The translations under genes and the position numbers were made by a program. 5,096 nt of DNA from positions 1-5,096 of the forward strand of contig RBKG01000256.1 of the NCBI GenBank assembly GCA_003640335.1. The letters run 5' to 3'. The stretch's first letter is position 1. Each line of letters begins with the position of its first letter. Source of the stretch: Porphyromonas sp. Lineage in GTDB: Bacteria; Bacteroidota; Bacteroidia; Bacteroidales; Porphyromonadaceae. The notes beneath the pieces are model-generated. The model worked only from the letters and a program-made list of their open reading frames with translations, was not told the DNA's origin and searched no databases. Below are positions 1-5,096 of the stretch, in pieces.

Positions 1-17
1 CTTAGTGCATACTAAAG

Positions 18-49
18 TATTGATTATTGGGTAAATATTACTATCTTTG
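18..49 (+). promoter_or_regulatory. Bacteroidetes-type promoter of the rplM operon
   Basis: A perfect -7 element of the Bacteroidetes primary sigma factor, TATCTTTG (consensus TAnnTTTG), lies at 42-49. A -33-like TATTG lies at 18-22 with a 19-nt spacer, which is within the usual range. Transcription would start near 53-57, giving an untranslated leader of about 115 nt before rplM. It is the only convincing promoter I found upstream of the five-gene translation operon. The -33 box is one base from the TTTG core, so the -7 box carries most of the weight. Confidence 0.72.
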
Positions 50-72
50 CAGAGCTAAAAATATCAAATAAT

Positions 73-132
73 GTACCTGAAGAGCCTTCTAGGCTTATTC
101 TAGTGTCTAAGAATGAGCTAATTAGAGGGTAC
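73..132 (+). ncRNA. Structured 5' leader of rplM, candidate L13 autoregulatory element
   Basis: The leader can fold into two nested helices. An outer 6-bp stem pairs GTACCT (73-78) with GGGTAC (127-132), including one G-U pair. It encloses a 10-bp hairpin of GGCTTATTCT (92-101) with AGAATGAGCT (110-119), loop 102-109, with two G-U pairs. An alternative short hairpin, AGCCT (83-87) with AGGCT (91-95), would compete with the 10-bp stem for bases 92-95, so a switch is possible. Position and form fit a ribosomal-protein leader in which L13 or a product of the operon binds its own mRNA. L13 leader motifs have, as I recall, been reported in Bacteroidia; I could not compare with them. The pairing is seen in the sequence. 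The regulatory role is inference. Confidence 0.5.
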
Positions 133-168
133 TTCGTCTAACTAATTTAATTAACTAACAAACAAGAA

Positions 169-624
169 ATGGACACTTTAAGCTACAAGACCGTTTCTGC
201 AAACAAGGCAACTGTTAGCAAGAATTGGGTTGTTGTTGATGCTGAAGGTCAGAGCCTAGGTCGCCTATGCGCCAAGGTTGCTAAACTCCTTCGCGGAAAG
301 TACAAGCCCAACTTTACGCCACACGTTGACTGCGGTGACAACGTTATCGTAATCAATGCAGAAAAGGTAGTCCTCACTGGAAAGAAGTGGGACGACCGTG
401 TTTACCTCAAGTTCTCTGGCTACCCAGGTGGTCAGCGTGCATTCAGCCCTCGCTTCCTTCAGTCTAAGGGTAGCGACCGTCTTTTCCGTAAGGTGGTAAA
501 GGGTATGCTTCCTAAGAATCGTCTTGGTGACAAGATTCTTGGTAACCTATATGTATTCGATGGTCCTGAGCACAAGCATGAAGCTCAGCAACCTAAGTTC
601 GTAGATGTTAACACGCTTAAGTAA
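169..624 (+). CDS. rplM: 50S ribosomal protein L13 (uL13)
   Basis: L13 is an early-assembling protein of the large subunit that binds 23S rRNA. The 151-residue protein is full length for Bacteroidetes and has the family landmarks: GDNVIVINAEK (56-66), the basic KGMLPKNRLG (111-120), and LYVFDGPEHKHEAQQP (127-142). The N-terminal MDTLSYKT opening is typical of Bacteroidetes L13, which supports the ATG at 169. No Shine-Dalgarno is present; the upstream bases are an A-rich run ending in AAGAA, as is usual in this phylum. It is the first gene of the operon, downstream of a long structured leader, and rpsI follows after only 12 nt, the nearly universal rplM-rpsI pairing. Codon use is biased as in highly expressed genes. 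Confidence 0.98.
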   Translation: MDTLSYKTVSANKATVSKNWVVVDAEGQSLGRLCAKVAKLLRGKYKPNFTPHVDCGDNVIVINAEKVVLTGKKWDDRVYLKFSGYPGGQRAFSPRFLQSKGSDRLFRKVVKGMLPKNRLGDKILGNLYVFDGPEHKHEAQQPKFVDVNTLK

Positions 625-636
625 GATTACTCACAG

Positions 637-1023
637 ATGGAACTAATCAATGCTATTGGCCGTCGTAAGGCCGCTGTAGCCCGCGTGTATGTATCACTCG
701 GCTCAGGTAAGATCACGATTAACAAGCGCGACATCGCTACTTACTTCCCTTCATCTATTCTACAGTACATCGTGCGTCAGCCACTTAACACGCTCGAAGT
801 AGTAGAAAAGTATGATATTAAGATTAATCTTAAGGGTGGTGGTTTCAAGGGTCAGAGCGAAGCTGCTCGTCTAGCTATCGCACGCGCACTAGTAAAGATC
901 AACCCAGAAGACAAGAAGGCACTACGTGCAGAAGGTTTCATGACTCGCGACTCTCGCTCTGTAGAGCGTAAGAAGCCAGGTCAGCCAAAGGCACGCAAGC
1001 GCTTCCAATTCTCTAAGCGTTAA
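637..1023 (+). CDS. rpsI: 30S ribosomal protein S9 (uS9)
   Basis: S9 is a small-subunit head protein whose C-terminal tail reaches the decoding centre and contacts P-site tRNA. The 128-residue product is full length. It shows the N-terminal IGRRKAAVARV (7-17), the family signature GGGFKGQSEAARLAIARAL (67-85), and a highly basic tail ending in the conserved SKR. It starts 12 nt after the rplM stop codon with no room for its own promoter, so it is co-transcribed and probably translationally coupled to L13. After its TAA there is a 119-nt gap before rpsB that carries a hairpin but no T-rich terminator tail. Transcription therefore probably continues into rpsB. Confidence 0.98.
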   Translation: MELINAIGRRKAAVARVYVSLGSGKITINKRDIATYFPSSILQYIVRQPLNTLEVVEKYDIKINLKGGGFKGQSEAARLAIARALVKINPEDKKALRAEGFMTRDSRSVERKKPGQPKARKRFQFSKR

Positions 1024-1061
1024 TAATTGGTTATCCAGTTGTTATTCGCGTTTAGTATCTA

Positions 1062-1099
1062 AATTAGGCCGATTAATCCTAGATTACTACCGCCTAATT
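1062..1099 (+). ncRNA. Nested hairpin upstream of rpsB, candidate S2 leader
   Basis: An 8-bp perfect stem, AATTAGGC (1062-1069) with GCCTAATT (1092-1099), encloses an internal loop and a second 5-bp stem, TAATC (1074-1078) with GATTA (1082-1086), capped by CTA. The internal loop is CGAT on the 5' side and CTACC on the 3' side. No run of T follows, so it does not look like a terminator. It lies 43 nt before the rpsB start codon in a 119-nt gap, far longer than the other gaps in this operon. rpsB leaders bound by S2 are known in several bacterial groups. Assigning that role here is inference from position and shape. It could instead be an RNA processing site separating the rplM-rpsI and rpsB-tsf segments. 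Confidence 0.45.
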
Positions 1100-1142
1100 G
1101 CAAGTATTATAAATACATTACAGAACGTAAACGAAAACAATT

Positions 1143-1937
1143 ATGTCAAGAATATCATTTGACCAACTCCTCGAGGCAGGTGCACACTTCGGTCACCTAA
1201 CTCGCAAGTGGAATGCAGCTATGGCTCCTTATATCTTCATGGAGCGTAACGATATCCACATTATCGACCTACATAAGACAGTTGCTAAGGTTGACGAAGC
1301 TGCTGAAATCGCTAAGCAAATGGCTAAGAGTGGCAAGAAGATTCTCTTCGTTGCTACTAAGAAGCAAGTAAAGGAAGGTGTTGCTGAGCTCGCTAAGAGC
1401 GTAAACATGCCTTACGTTACTGAACGCTGGCCAGGAGGTATGCTTACTAACTTCCCTACTATCCGTAAGGCAGTTAAGAAGATGGCTTCTATCGATAAGA
1501 TGACAGCAGACGGTACTTTTGATAACCTCTCAAAGCGCGAAAAGCTACAGATTACTCGTCAGCGTGCTAAGCTAGAGCTTACTCTAGGTTCTATCGCTGA
1601 TATGAATCGCCTTCCATCTGCCCTCTTCGTGGTAGACGTTATGAAGGAGCACATCGCAGTAGCAGAGGCTGTACGCCTCGGTATTCCTGTGTTCGCTATT
1701 GTAGACACCAATAGTGACCCACGTGACATCGACTATGTTATCCCAGCTAACGACGACAGCACTCAGGGTGTAGACCTAATCATTGGTGCTGTATGTGCTG
1801 CTATCGCTGAAGGTCAAGCTGAACGCAAGGCTGAAGGTGGTAAGGGTGACAGCGAAGACGGTGAAGAAGAACCACGTCGCATTAACAAGCGTGGTGGTCG
1901 CCGTGAACGTCGCGAAGACAAGCAGAGTGCTGAATAA
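1143..1937 (+). CDS. rpsB: 30S ribosomal protein S2 (uS2)
   Basis: S2 binds late to the small subunit between head and body and is needed for recruitment of S1 and mRNA. The 264-residue product has the full family core: HFGH (15-18), RKWNAAMAPYIF (21-32), the ERWPGGMLTNF block (94-104), LPSALFVVDV (157-166), VDTNSDP (187-193) and PANDD (201-205). The core ends near residue 225. A tail of about 40 residues follows: an acidic stretch (DSEDGEEE, 236-243) and then an Arg-rich one (250-257). Charged C-terminal tails are common and variable in this family. The start matches the usual MSR opening and has A-rich sequence upstream. tsf follows after 42 nt, the conserved rpsB-tsf pairing. Confidence 0.98.
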   Translation: MSRISFDQLLEAGAHFGHLTRKWNAAMAPYIFMERNDIHIIDLHKTVAKVDEAAEIAKQMAKSGKKILFVATKKQVKEGVAELAKSVNMPYVTERWPGGMLTNFPTIRKAVKKMASIDKMTADGTFDNLSKREKLQITRQRAKLELTLGSIADMNRLPSALFVVDVMKEHIAVAEAVRLGIPVFAIVDTNSDPRDIDYVIPANDDSTQGVDLIIGAVCAAIAEGQAERKAEGGKGDSEDGEEEPRRINKRGGRRERREDKQSAE

Positions 1938-1979
1938 TCAGAGAGGATAAGTATAACTGATAAATATAGAACCATTATA

Positions 1980-2804
1980 ATGGCTGTATCAATCCAAGAC
2001 ATCGCTAAGCTCCGTAAGCTAACGGGTGCTGGTATGATGGACGTTAAGAAGGCTCTCGAAGAAGCTGTTGGCGACTTCGACAAGGCTATCGAACTGCTAC
2101 GTAAGCGTGGTCAAGCTCTTGCTGCTAAGCGTAGCGACCGTGACGCTGAAGAAGGTTGTGTACGTGCTGCTAGCGCTGGCGATTTCGCTGTAGTCGTTGG
2201 TATCAAGTGCGAAACTGACTTCGTAGCTAAGGGTGCTGAGTTTATTGCTCTTACTGATGCTGTGCTTGCTATCGCTCTAGAAAAGCGCGGTGCTTCTAAG
2301 GAAGAAGTGCTTGCTGCTCCTATGGCTGATGGTCGCTCAGTACAAGACCACATCACTGAACGTAGTGGTGTATCTGGCGAAAAGATGGAGCTTGGTATCT
2401 ACGAATTCGTTAAGGGTGCTGCTACTTGGGCTTATATCCACCCAGGTAACCTCATCGCTACTGTAGTAGCTTTCAACGAACCTCTAGAAGACCAAATGGC
2501 TAAGAACGTAGCGATGCAAATCGCTGCTATGAACCCAGTAGCTGTTACAGAAGATGAAGTTCCTGCTGAAATCAAGGAGCGCGAACTTAATCTTGCTCGT
2601 GAAAAGGCACGTGAAGCTGGTAAGCCAGAAAACCTCATTGAGAACATTGCTCAGGGTGCTCTGAAGAAGTACTACAAGGATTTCACTCTCCTTGATCAGC
2701 TCTTCTTCATTGACAATAAGCTAACTGTAGCTCAGTATCTGCACAGTGCAAGCAAGACGCTTACAGCTACAGCGTTCCACCGTGCTTCTCTCGTAGCTGA
2801 ATAA
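1980..2804 (+). CDS. tsf: Elongation factor Ts (EF-Ts)
   Basis: EF-Ts is the cytoplasmic guanine-nucleotide exchange factor that releases GDP from EF-Tu so that it can bind GTP and aminoacyl-tRNA again. The 274-residue protein is of normal length for this phylum. Residues 1 to about 50 form the UBA-like N-terminal domain with LRKLTGAGMMDVKKALEE (11-28). The EF-Tu-contacting TDFV motif is at 79-82, within CETDFVAK. The dimerisation and core regions follow, including the HPGNLIATVV and MQIAAMNP segments typical of the family. It lies 42 nt after rpsB and 32 nt before rpmE2 with no terminator in either gap, so it is part of the same transcript. Confidence 0.98.
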   Translation: MAVSIQDIAKLRKLTGAGMMDVKKALEEAVGDFDKAIELLRKRGQALAAKRSDRDAEEGCVRAASAGDFAVVVGIKCETDFVAKGAEFIALTDAVLAIALEKRGASKEEVLAAPMADGRSVQDHITERSGVSGEKMELGIYEFVKGAATWAYIHPGNLIATVVAFNEPLEDQMAKNVAMQIAAMNPVAVTEDEVPAEIKERELNLAREKAREAGKPENLIENIAQGALKKYYKDFTLLDQLFFIDNKLTVAQYLHSASKTLTATAFHRASLVAE

Positions 2805-2836
2805 TTTTGTTGAACCAATAAAGTATATCAAGCAAT

Positions 2837-3088
2837 ATGAAGCAAGGTATTCACCCAGAGAACTATCGTCCTGTCGTGTTCAAGGATATGTCTAACGACG
2901 ATATCTTTATCACACGCTCTACGATGGCTGCTAAGGAAACCATCGAAGTTGATGGTGTAGAGTATCCACTAATCAAGATTGAAATCTCAAGCACGTCTCA
3001 CCCATTCTTTACAGGTAAGGCTAAGCTTGTCGATACTGCTGGTCGTGTGGATAAGTTCATGAGCCGTTACGGTAACCGTAAGAAGTAA
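2837..3088 (+). CDS. rpmE2: 50S ribosomal protein L31 type B (bL31, zinc-independent)
   Basis: L31 sits at the large-small subunit interface and helps bridge the ribosome. The 83-residue protein has no cysteine at all, so it is the C- (type B) paralog that does not bind zinc. The CxxC region of the zinc form is replaced by [11 protein letters not shown] (51-61). The [11 protein letters not shown] opening (5-15) and [11 protein letters not shown] near the C-terminus (69-79) are diagnostic. In many bacteria type B L31 is a zinc-starvation substitute under Zur control. Here it is the last gene of a constitutive-looking translation operon, 32 nt after tsf and directly before a strong terminator. 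It is therefore probably a regular ribosome component in this organism. No Zur-like palindrome is evident in the gap. Confidence 0.96.
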   Translation: MKQGIHPENYRPVVFKDMSNDDIFITRSTMAAKETIEVDGVEYPLIKIEISSTSHPFFTGKAKLVDTAGRVDKFMSRYGNRKK

Positions 3089-3100
3089 TTCACTTCACAT

Positions 3101-3191
3101 ATATAATAAGTAATCCCCCTGCTCTCCTTGTGAGGGCAGGGGGATTATTTATTGCTTCACAGTTAGATAAAACAAAATGAATTCTCTGTAA
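3101..3191 (+). repeat. Direct repeat copy 1 (terminator region left of the acyltransferase gene)
   Basis: Positions 3101-3158 are identical to 4379-4436 (58 of 58 bp). Similarity then continues with a short indel: 3170-3191 matches 4451-4472 at 19 of 22 positions. This copy stops resembling the other just where copy 2 goes on to complete a second hairpin, so copy 1 has only the left arm of that hairpin. The repeats are in the same orientation with a period of 1278 bp and bracket one gene. Confidence 0.93.
3105..3153 (+). terminator. Strong intrinsic terminator of the rplM-rpmE2 operon
   Basis: A 22-bp stem (3105-3126 with 3132-3153, two G-U pairs, no mismatches) closes on the 5-nt loop CTTGT. 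The stem centre is G/C-rich (CCCCCTGC against GCAGGGGG). The outer part is A-rich on the left and T-rich on the right, so it carries its own tail in both directions. It begins 16 nt after the rpmE2 stop codon. The same hairpin, base for base, appears again downstream of the acyltransferase gene. Confidence 0.92.
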
Positions 3192-3252
3192 GACACTCTC
3201 TTAAACAATGTAGCTTCCCTCTTCAGTGTTAAATCTCTTTGCCGGAAATATT

Positions 3253-3260
3253 TAACTTTG
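3253..3260 (+). promoter_or_regulatory. Bacteroidetes -7 promoter element of the acyltransferase gene
   Basis: TAACTTTG at 3253-3260 matches the TAnnTTTG consensus perfectly and is followed by CAGA, as is the rplM promoter (CTTTGCAGA in both). No good -33 box sits at the expected 19-21 nt spacing. The TTTG at 3238-3241 is only 11 nt away, so the promoter may be weak. The element ends 4 nt before the ATG at 3265, which puts the expected transcription start on or next to the start codon. Confidence 0.6.
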
Positions 3261-3264
3261 CAGA

Positions 3265-4368
3265 ATGAATCAAACTAAAATGAAGCAATTAAGCTCCTTC
3301 TCAGAGGTTGCTACAATGTTGCGTTTCCCTTTAATTATAGGAGTACTATTCATACATGCTCTACCTGATGTCATCCAAAAAATGGAGATAACAGATGTAT
3401 GGAATGACTCTCATATCTTGTGGAGCTATAAGTATATTTCGGAATTGTGTTCTCATGCAATACCTCTTATTGCGGTTCCATTATTCTTCTTTATATCAGG
3501 TTATTATACATTCTTTCAGAAGGATTGGAGTAAGAAGGAACTGATTAAAGCTGAATGGAAAAAGAAGGTAAAAGGACTTGTTCTGCCATATTTTATTTGG
3601 AATACGTTAATGATTGTTGCCCTTCTTCTATGGGCAAAGTTATCGTATTTATTAGGACTAGAAATTAGCTATCCATTAAAGATAACTAGCCTAAAGCAAG
3701 TATTAGGTTATTATACCTATGATGTGATAAATTATCCCCTGTGGTATTTGAGAGAGCTGATTATATTGACGCTTTTAGCTCCGATTATCTATCGTCTACT
3801 CAGGGTTAGTAATGGGTGGGTTCTCCTTATTTTTCTAGTTCTCTTTTTAGCCAATATTCCTTTACTTCCTTCTATTCTGGGGAATGTATCAGTATTTACT
3901 TTTAGTTTAGGCGGTTTTCTGGGAATGAAGAAAATTAATCCACTTGAATTGGTATGGGATTATAGGCAACTCATTCTTGTGAGTACGGTATTATTAGTCT
4001 TATTTTTACCGTTATCTAATTCTTGGGCATATCATGGTTATTTGACTAAATACTATATTCTTTTGGGAGCTAGTTCTGCTCTTATACTAAGTCATGAGGC
4101 TAAGAGTAAAAGACCTTATTTGTTTGAGCAATTTAAGAGCTTAAATCGGTATGTCTTTTTTATTTATGTGGCTCATGCCGTACTGATAAATTACCTTGTA
4201 CATGCTCTTATTCTACGTCTCCCATTCGTTAATCCAGAGGCTAGTGGAGCTACATTGGGTTATTTCTTAACTGTATTATTGACATTAATGTCAACACTAG
4301 TAGTCTATCATATTTTAGATAGATTACAACCTCGGCTATTAAAATTCCTTTGTGGTAGTAGGTCTTAG
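3265..4368 (+). CDS. Integral membrane acyltransferase, Acyltransferase_3 family
   Basis: This family moves acyl groups, often acetyl, onto surface sugars, lipids or peptides across the inner membrane. The substrate here cannot be read from sequence. The 367-residue protein is very hydrophobic, with about ten likely membrane segments. It has the family landmarks: MLRFPLIIGVLFIHA (18-32), with the conserved Arg20 and the probable catalytic His31 eleven residues apart; VPLFFFISGYYTF (71-83); PLWYLRELIIL (158-168); and FFIYVAHAVLI (298-308). Length is normal and no frameshift is seen. The ATG at 3265 is only 4 nt after a promoter -7 box, so the mRNA may be leaderless; Met6 (3280) is the other possible start. 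Codon use (many TTA, TTT, ATA and AGA) is more A/T-rich than in its neighbours. No sugar or capsule gene is adjacent. Identical terminator repeats flank it, which suggests insertion as a single-gene unit. Confidence 0.9.
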   Translation: MNQTKMKQLSSFSEVATMLRFPLIIGVLFIHALPDVIQKMEITDVWNDSHILWSYKYISELCSHAIPLIAVPLFFFISGYYTFFQKDWSKKELIKAEWKKKVKGLVLPYFIWNTLMIVALLLWAKLSYLLGLEISYPLKITSLKQVLGYYTYDVINYPLWYLRELIILTLLAPIIYRLLRVSNGWVLLIFLVLFLANIPLLPSILGNVSVFTFSLGGFLGMKKINPLELVWDYRQLILVSTVLLVLFLPLSNSWAYHGYLTKYYILLGASSALILSHEAKSKRPYLFEQFKSLNRYVFFIYVAHAVLINYLVHALILRLPFVNPEASGATLGYFLTVLLTLMSTLVVYHILDRLQPRLLKFLCGSRS

Positions 4369-4378
4369 TGTATATATG

Positions 4379-4472
4379 ATATAATAAGTAATCCCCCTGC
4401 TCTCCTTGTGAGGGCAGGGGGATTATTTATTGCTTCCTGATTAGAAGATGAAACAGAATGAATTTTCTTTAA
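4379..4472 (+). repeat. Direct repeat copy 2 (terminator region right of the acyltransferase gene)
   Basis: Positions 4379-4436 are a perfect copy of 3101-3158. The related but diverged stretch 4437-4472 corresponds to 3159-3191, with a 3-nt length difference. Perfect identity over the hairpin next to divergence in the adjoining bases suggests a recent duplication, or gene conversion or selection acting on the terminator part only. Confidence 0.93.
4383..4431. terminator. Second copy of the strong terminator, likely bidirectional
   Basis: This is the same 22-bp stem (4383-4404 with 4410-4431) and CTTGT loop as at 3105-3153. It begins 14 nt after the acyltransferase stop codon. It also lies in the space between that gene and the convergent tpx. 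The stem carries an A-rich left edge and a T-rich right edge, so it can act on transcripts arriving from either side. Confidence 0.88.
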
Positions 4473-4485
4473 TTCATTCCGTTTC
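4450..4485. terminator. Second hairpin in the convergent space, possible tpx terminator
   Basis: GAAACAGAATGAATT (4450-4464) pairs with AATTCATTCCGTTTC (4471-4485) over 15 positions with one A/C mismatch, leaving the 6-nt loop TTCTTT. It lies 16 nt beyond the tpx stop codon on the - strand, where an end-of-transcript structure is expected. The stem is A/T-rich and no clean T run follows on the - strand, so it may be a weak terminator or a 3'-end-stabilising hairpin, with the neighbouring G/C-rich hairpin acting as backup. Confidence 0.55.
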
Positions 4486-4501
4486 TAATGCTATAATGAG
4501 C

Positions 4502-5005
4502 TTACTTAAGAGCTGCTAGAGCTGCTTCGAAGTTAGGGTCTTGAGTAATCTCAGGAACAAGCTCAGTGTAAACAACCTGACCAGCTTCGTTGATAACAAC
4601 GACAGCACGTGCAAGAAGACCTGCAAGAGGACCATCTTGTTGGAGTACGCCATAAGCCTGTTCGAGCTCTTGGTTGCGGAAAGTAGAGCCTACAACTACA
4701 TTGTCAAGACCTTCAGCTGCGCAGAAGCGACCAAGGGCAAATGGTAGGTCCTTGCTAAGGCAAAGAACTACTGTGTTTTCAAGATTAGATAGTTCTGCAT
4801 TGAAGCGGCGTACGCTAGCTGCACAAACACCTGTATCTACGCTTGGGAATATGTTGAGGACAACCTTCTTGCCAGCAAAGTCGCTGAGCTTTACTTCGCT
4901 AAGGTCAGCCTTTACAGCTACGAAGTCCTTAGCTACCGAACCTACTGCAGGCAGTTCGCCATTAAGGTTGATTGTAATAGAGTTTTTAAGTGTTACTGTT
5001 GCCAT
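4502..5005 (-). CDS. tpx: Thiol peroxidase (Tpx, atypical 2-Cys peroxiredoxin)
   Basis: Tpx reduces hydrogen peroxide and organic, especially lipid, hydroperoxides using thioredoxin as electron donor. The 167-residue protein is full length for the family. The active-site motif PSVDTGVC (54-61) supplies Pro54, Thr58 and the peroxidatic Cys61. The resolving Cys95 lies in [14 protein letters not shown] (87-100), and Arg133 in the LARAVVVI strand completes the active site. These are the same residue numbers as in the E. coli enzyme as I know it. An additional Cys82 is present. No signal peptide is seen, so it should act in the cytoplasm or close to it. The gene is convergent with the acyltransferase gene and separated from it by two hairpins. 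Its codon use resembles that of the ribosomal genes, suggesting strong expression, as expected for an antioxidant enzyme of an anaerobe. Confidence 0.97.
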   Translation of the reverse strand: MATVTLKNSITINLNGELPAVGSVAKDFVAVKADLSEVKLSDFAGKKVVLNIFPSVDTGVCAASVRRFNAELSNLENTVVLCLSKDLPFALGRFCAAEGLDNVVVGSTFRNQELEQAYGVLQQDGPLAGLLARAVVVINEAGQVVYTELVPEITQDPNFEAALAALK

Positions 5006-5096
5006 TTCTATTTAGTTATTAGAATTAGTTTATACTATTCTTTGAACCTGTATAACTTGGAGATAGTTCTATTAGGTCGTAATATCGTGTTTTATG
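5006..5096 (-). other. Upstream region of tpx, no clear promoter
   Basis: These 91 bases precede tpx on the - strand. They are A/T-rich, with an A-rich stretch directly before the ATG and no Shine-Dalgarno. I find no TAnnTTTG element on the - strand and no clear OxyR-like palindrome. The tpx promoter is either divergent from consensus or further out. The last three bases are ATG on the + strand, but nothing supports calling a gene there. Confidence 0.5.

Noticed and set aside
1062..1099. Reading the rpsI-rpsB hairpin as an intrinsic terminator
   Set aside because: No T run follows the stem, and rpsB would then lack any recognisable promoter; no TAnnTTTG element occurs in the gap.
1814..2083. 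89-residue open frame on the - strand across the rpsB-tsf junction
   Set aside because: It is antisense to two certain genes, has Ser/Arg-rich low-complexity content expected from reading GCT- and CGT-rich codons backwards, and resembles no known family.
2111..2647. Two open frames on the - strand inside tsf (2111-2356 and 2432-2647)
   Set aside because: Both are antisense shadows of the biased tsf codons and have no promoter, no initiation context and no recognisable domain.
3116..3145. G-quadruplex from the G runs in the terminator
   Set aside because: The G runs are too few for a four-tract structure and are fully paired with the C run of the stem.
3101..4436. Insertion sequence or composite transposon defined by the two repeats
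   Set aside because: There is no transposase, the repeats are direct rather than inverted at their ends, and they are explained by the terminator hairpin. A single-gene duplication or insertion remains possible, but not a standard IS element.
3101..4436. CRISPR array
   Set aside because: There are only two copies 1278 bp apart with a gene between them; nothing resembles regularly spaced short repeats.
4541..5015. Two + strand open frames opposite tpx (4541-4747 and 4674-5015)
   Set aside because: They lie wholly antisense to a full-length thiol peroxidase with all active-site residues, and their translations have no recognisable domain.
5041..5096. Divergent + strand promoter and gene start at the right edge (CTTTG near 5040-5044, ATG at 5094)
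   Set aside because: The spacing does not fit TAnnTTTG and only the start codon itself is in the window, so there is no coding evidence.

Overview
The window reads as a piece of a Bacteroidales chromosome, most likely close to Porphyromonas. The L13, S9, S2 and EF-Ts proteins have Bacteroidetes-type sequences. Genes start behind A/T-rich leaders without Shine-Dalgarno sequences. Two sites match the Bacteroidetes -7 promoter element TAnnTTTG. The genus is an inference from protein style and gene order; it was not tested by any search.

Positions 1-3160 hold a translation operon on the + strand: promoter (about 18-49), a structured leader of about 115 nt, rplM (L13), rpsI (S9), a 119-nt gap with a nested hairpin, rpsB (S2), tsf (EF-Ts), rpmE2 (zinc-independent type B L31), then a 22-bp-stem terminator (3105-3153). 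All five genes serve the ribosome or elongation. They share the codon use of highly expressed genes. The two folded untranslated segments, before rplM and before rpsB, are good candidates for ribosomal-protein autoregulatory leaders.

Positions 3160-4440 hold one + strand gene for a membrane acyltransferase of the Acyltransferase_3 family. Its codon use is more A/T-rich. Its promoter -7 box lies only 4 nt before the ATG, so the transcript may be leaderless. The gene is bracketed by two copies of the terminator region, identical over 58 bp (3101-3158 and 4379-4436) and recognisably related for about 35 bp more. The gene therefore looks like an insertion into, or a duplication of, the space between rpmE2 and tpx.

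Positions 4440-5096 hold a second hairpin (4450-4485) and, on the - strand, tpx, a complete atypical 2-Cys thiol peroxidase. It converges on the acyltransferase gene. The last 91 bases are the upstream region of tpx, with no clear promoter match.

Most of the window is ordinary housekeeping sequence, and I see no new multi-gene system. The parts worth a second look are the repeat-bracketed acyltransferase, its probable leaderless start, and the two leader RNAs.
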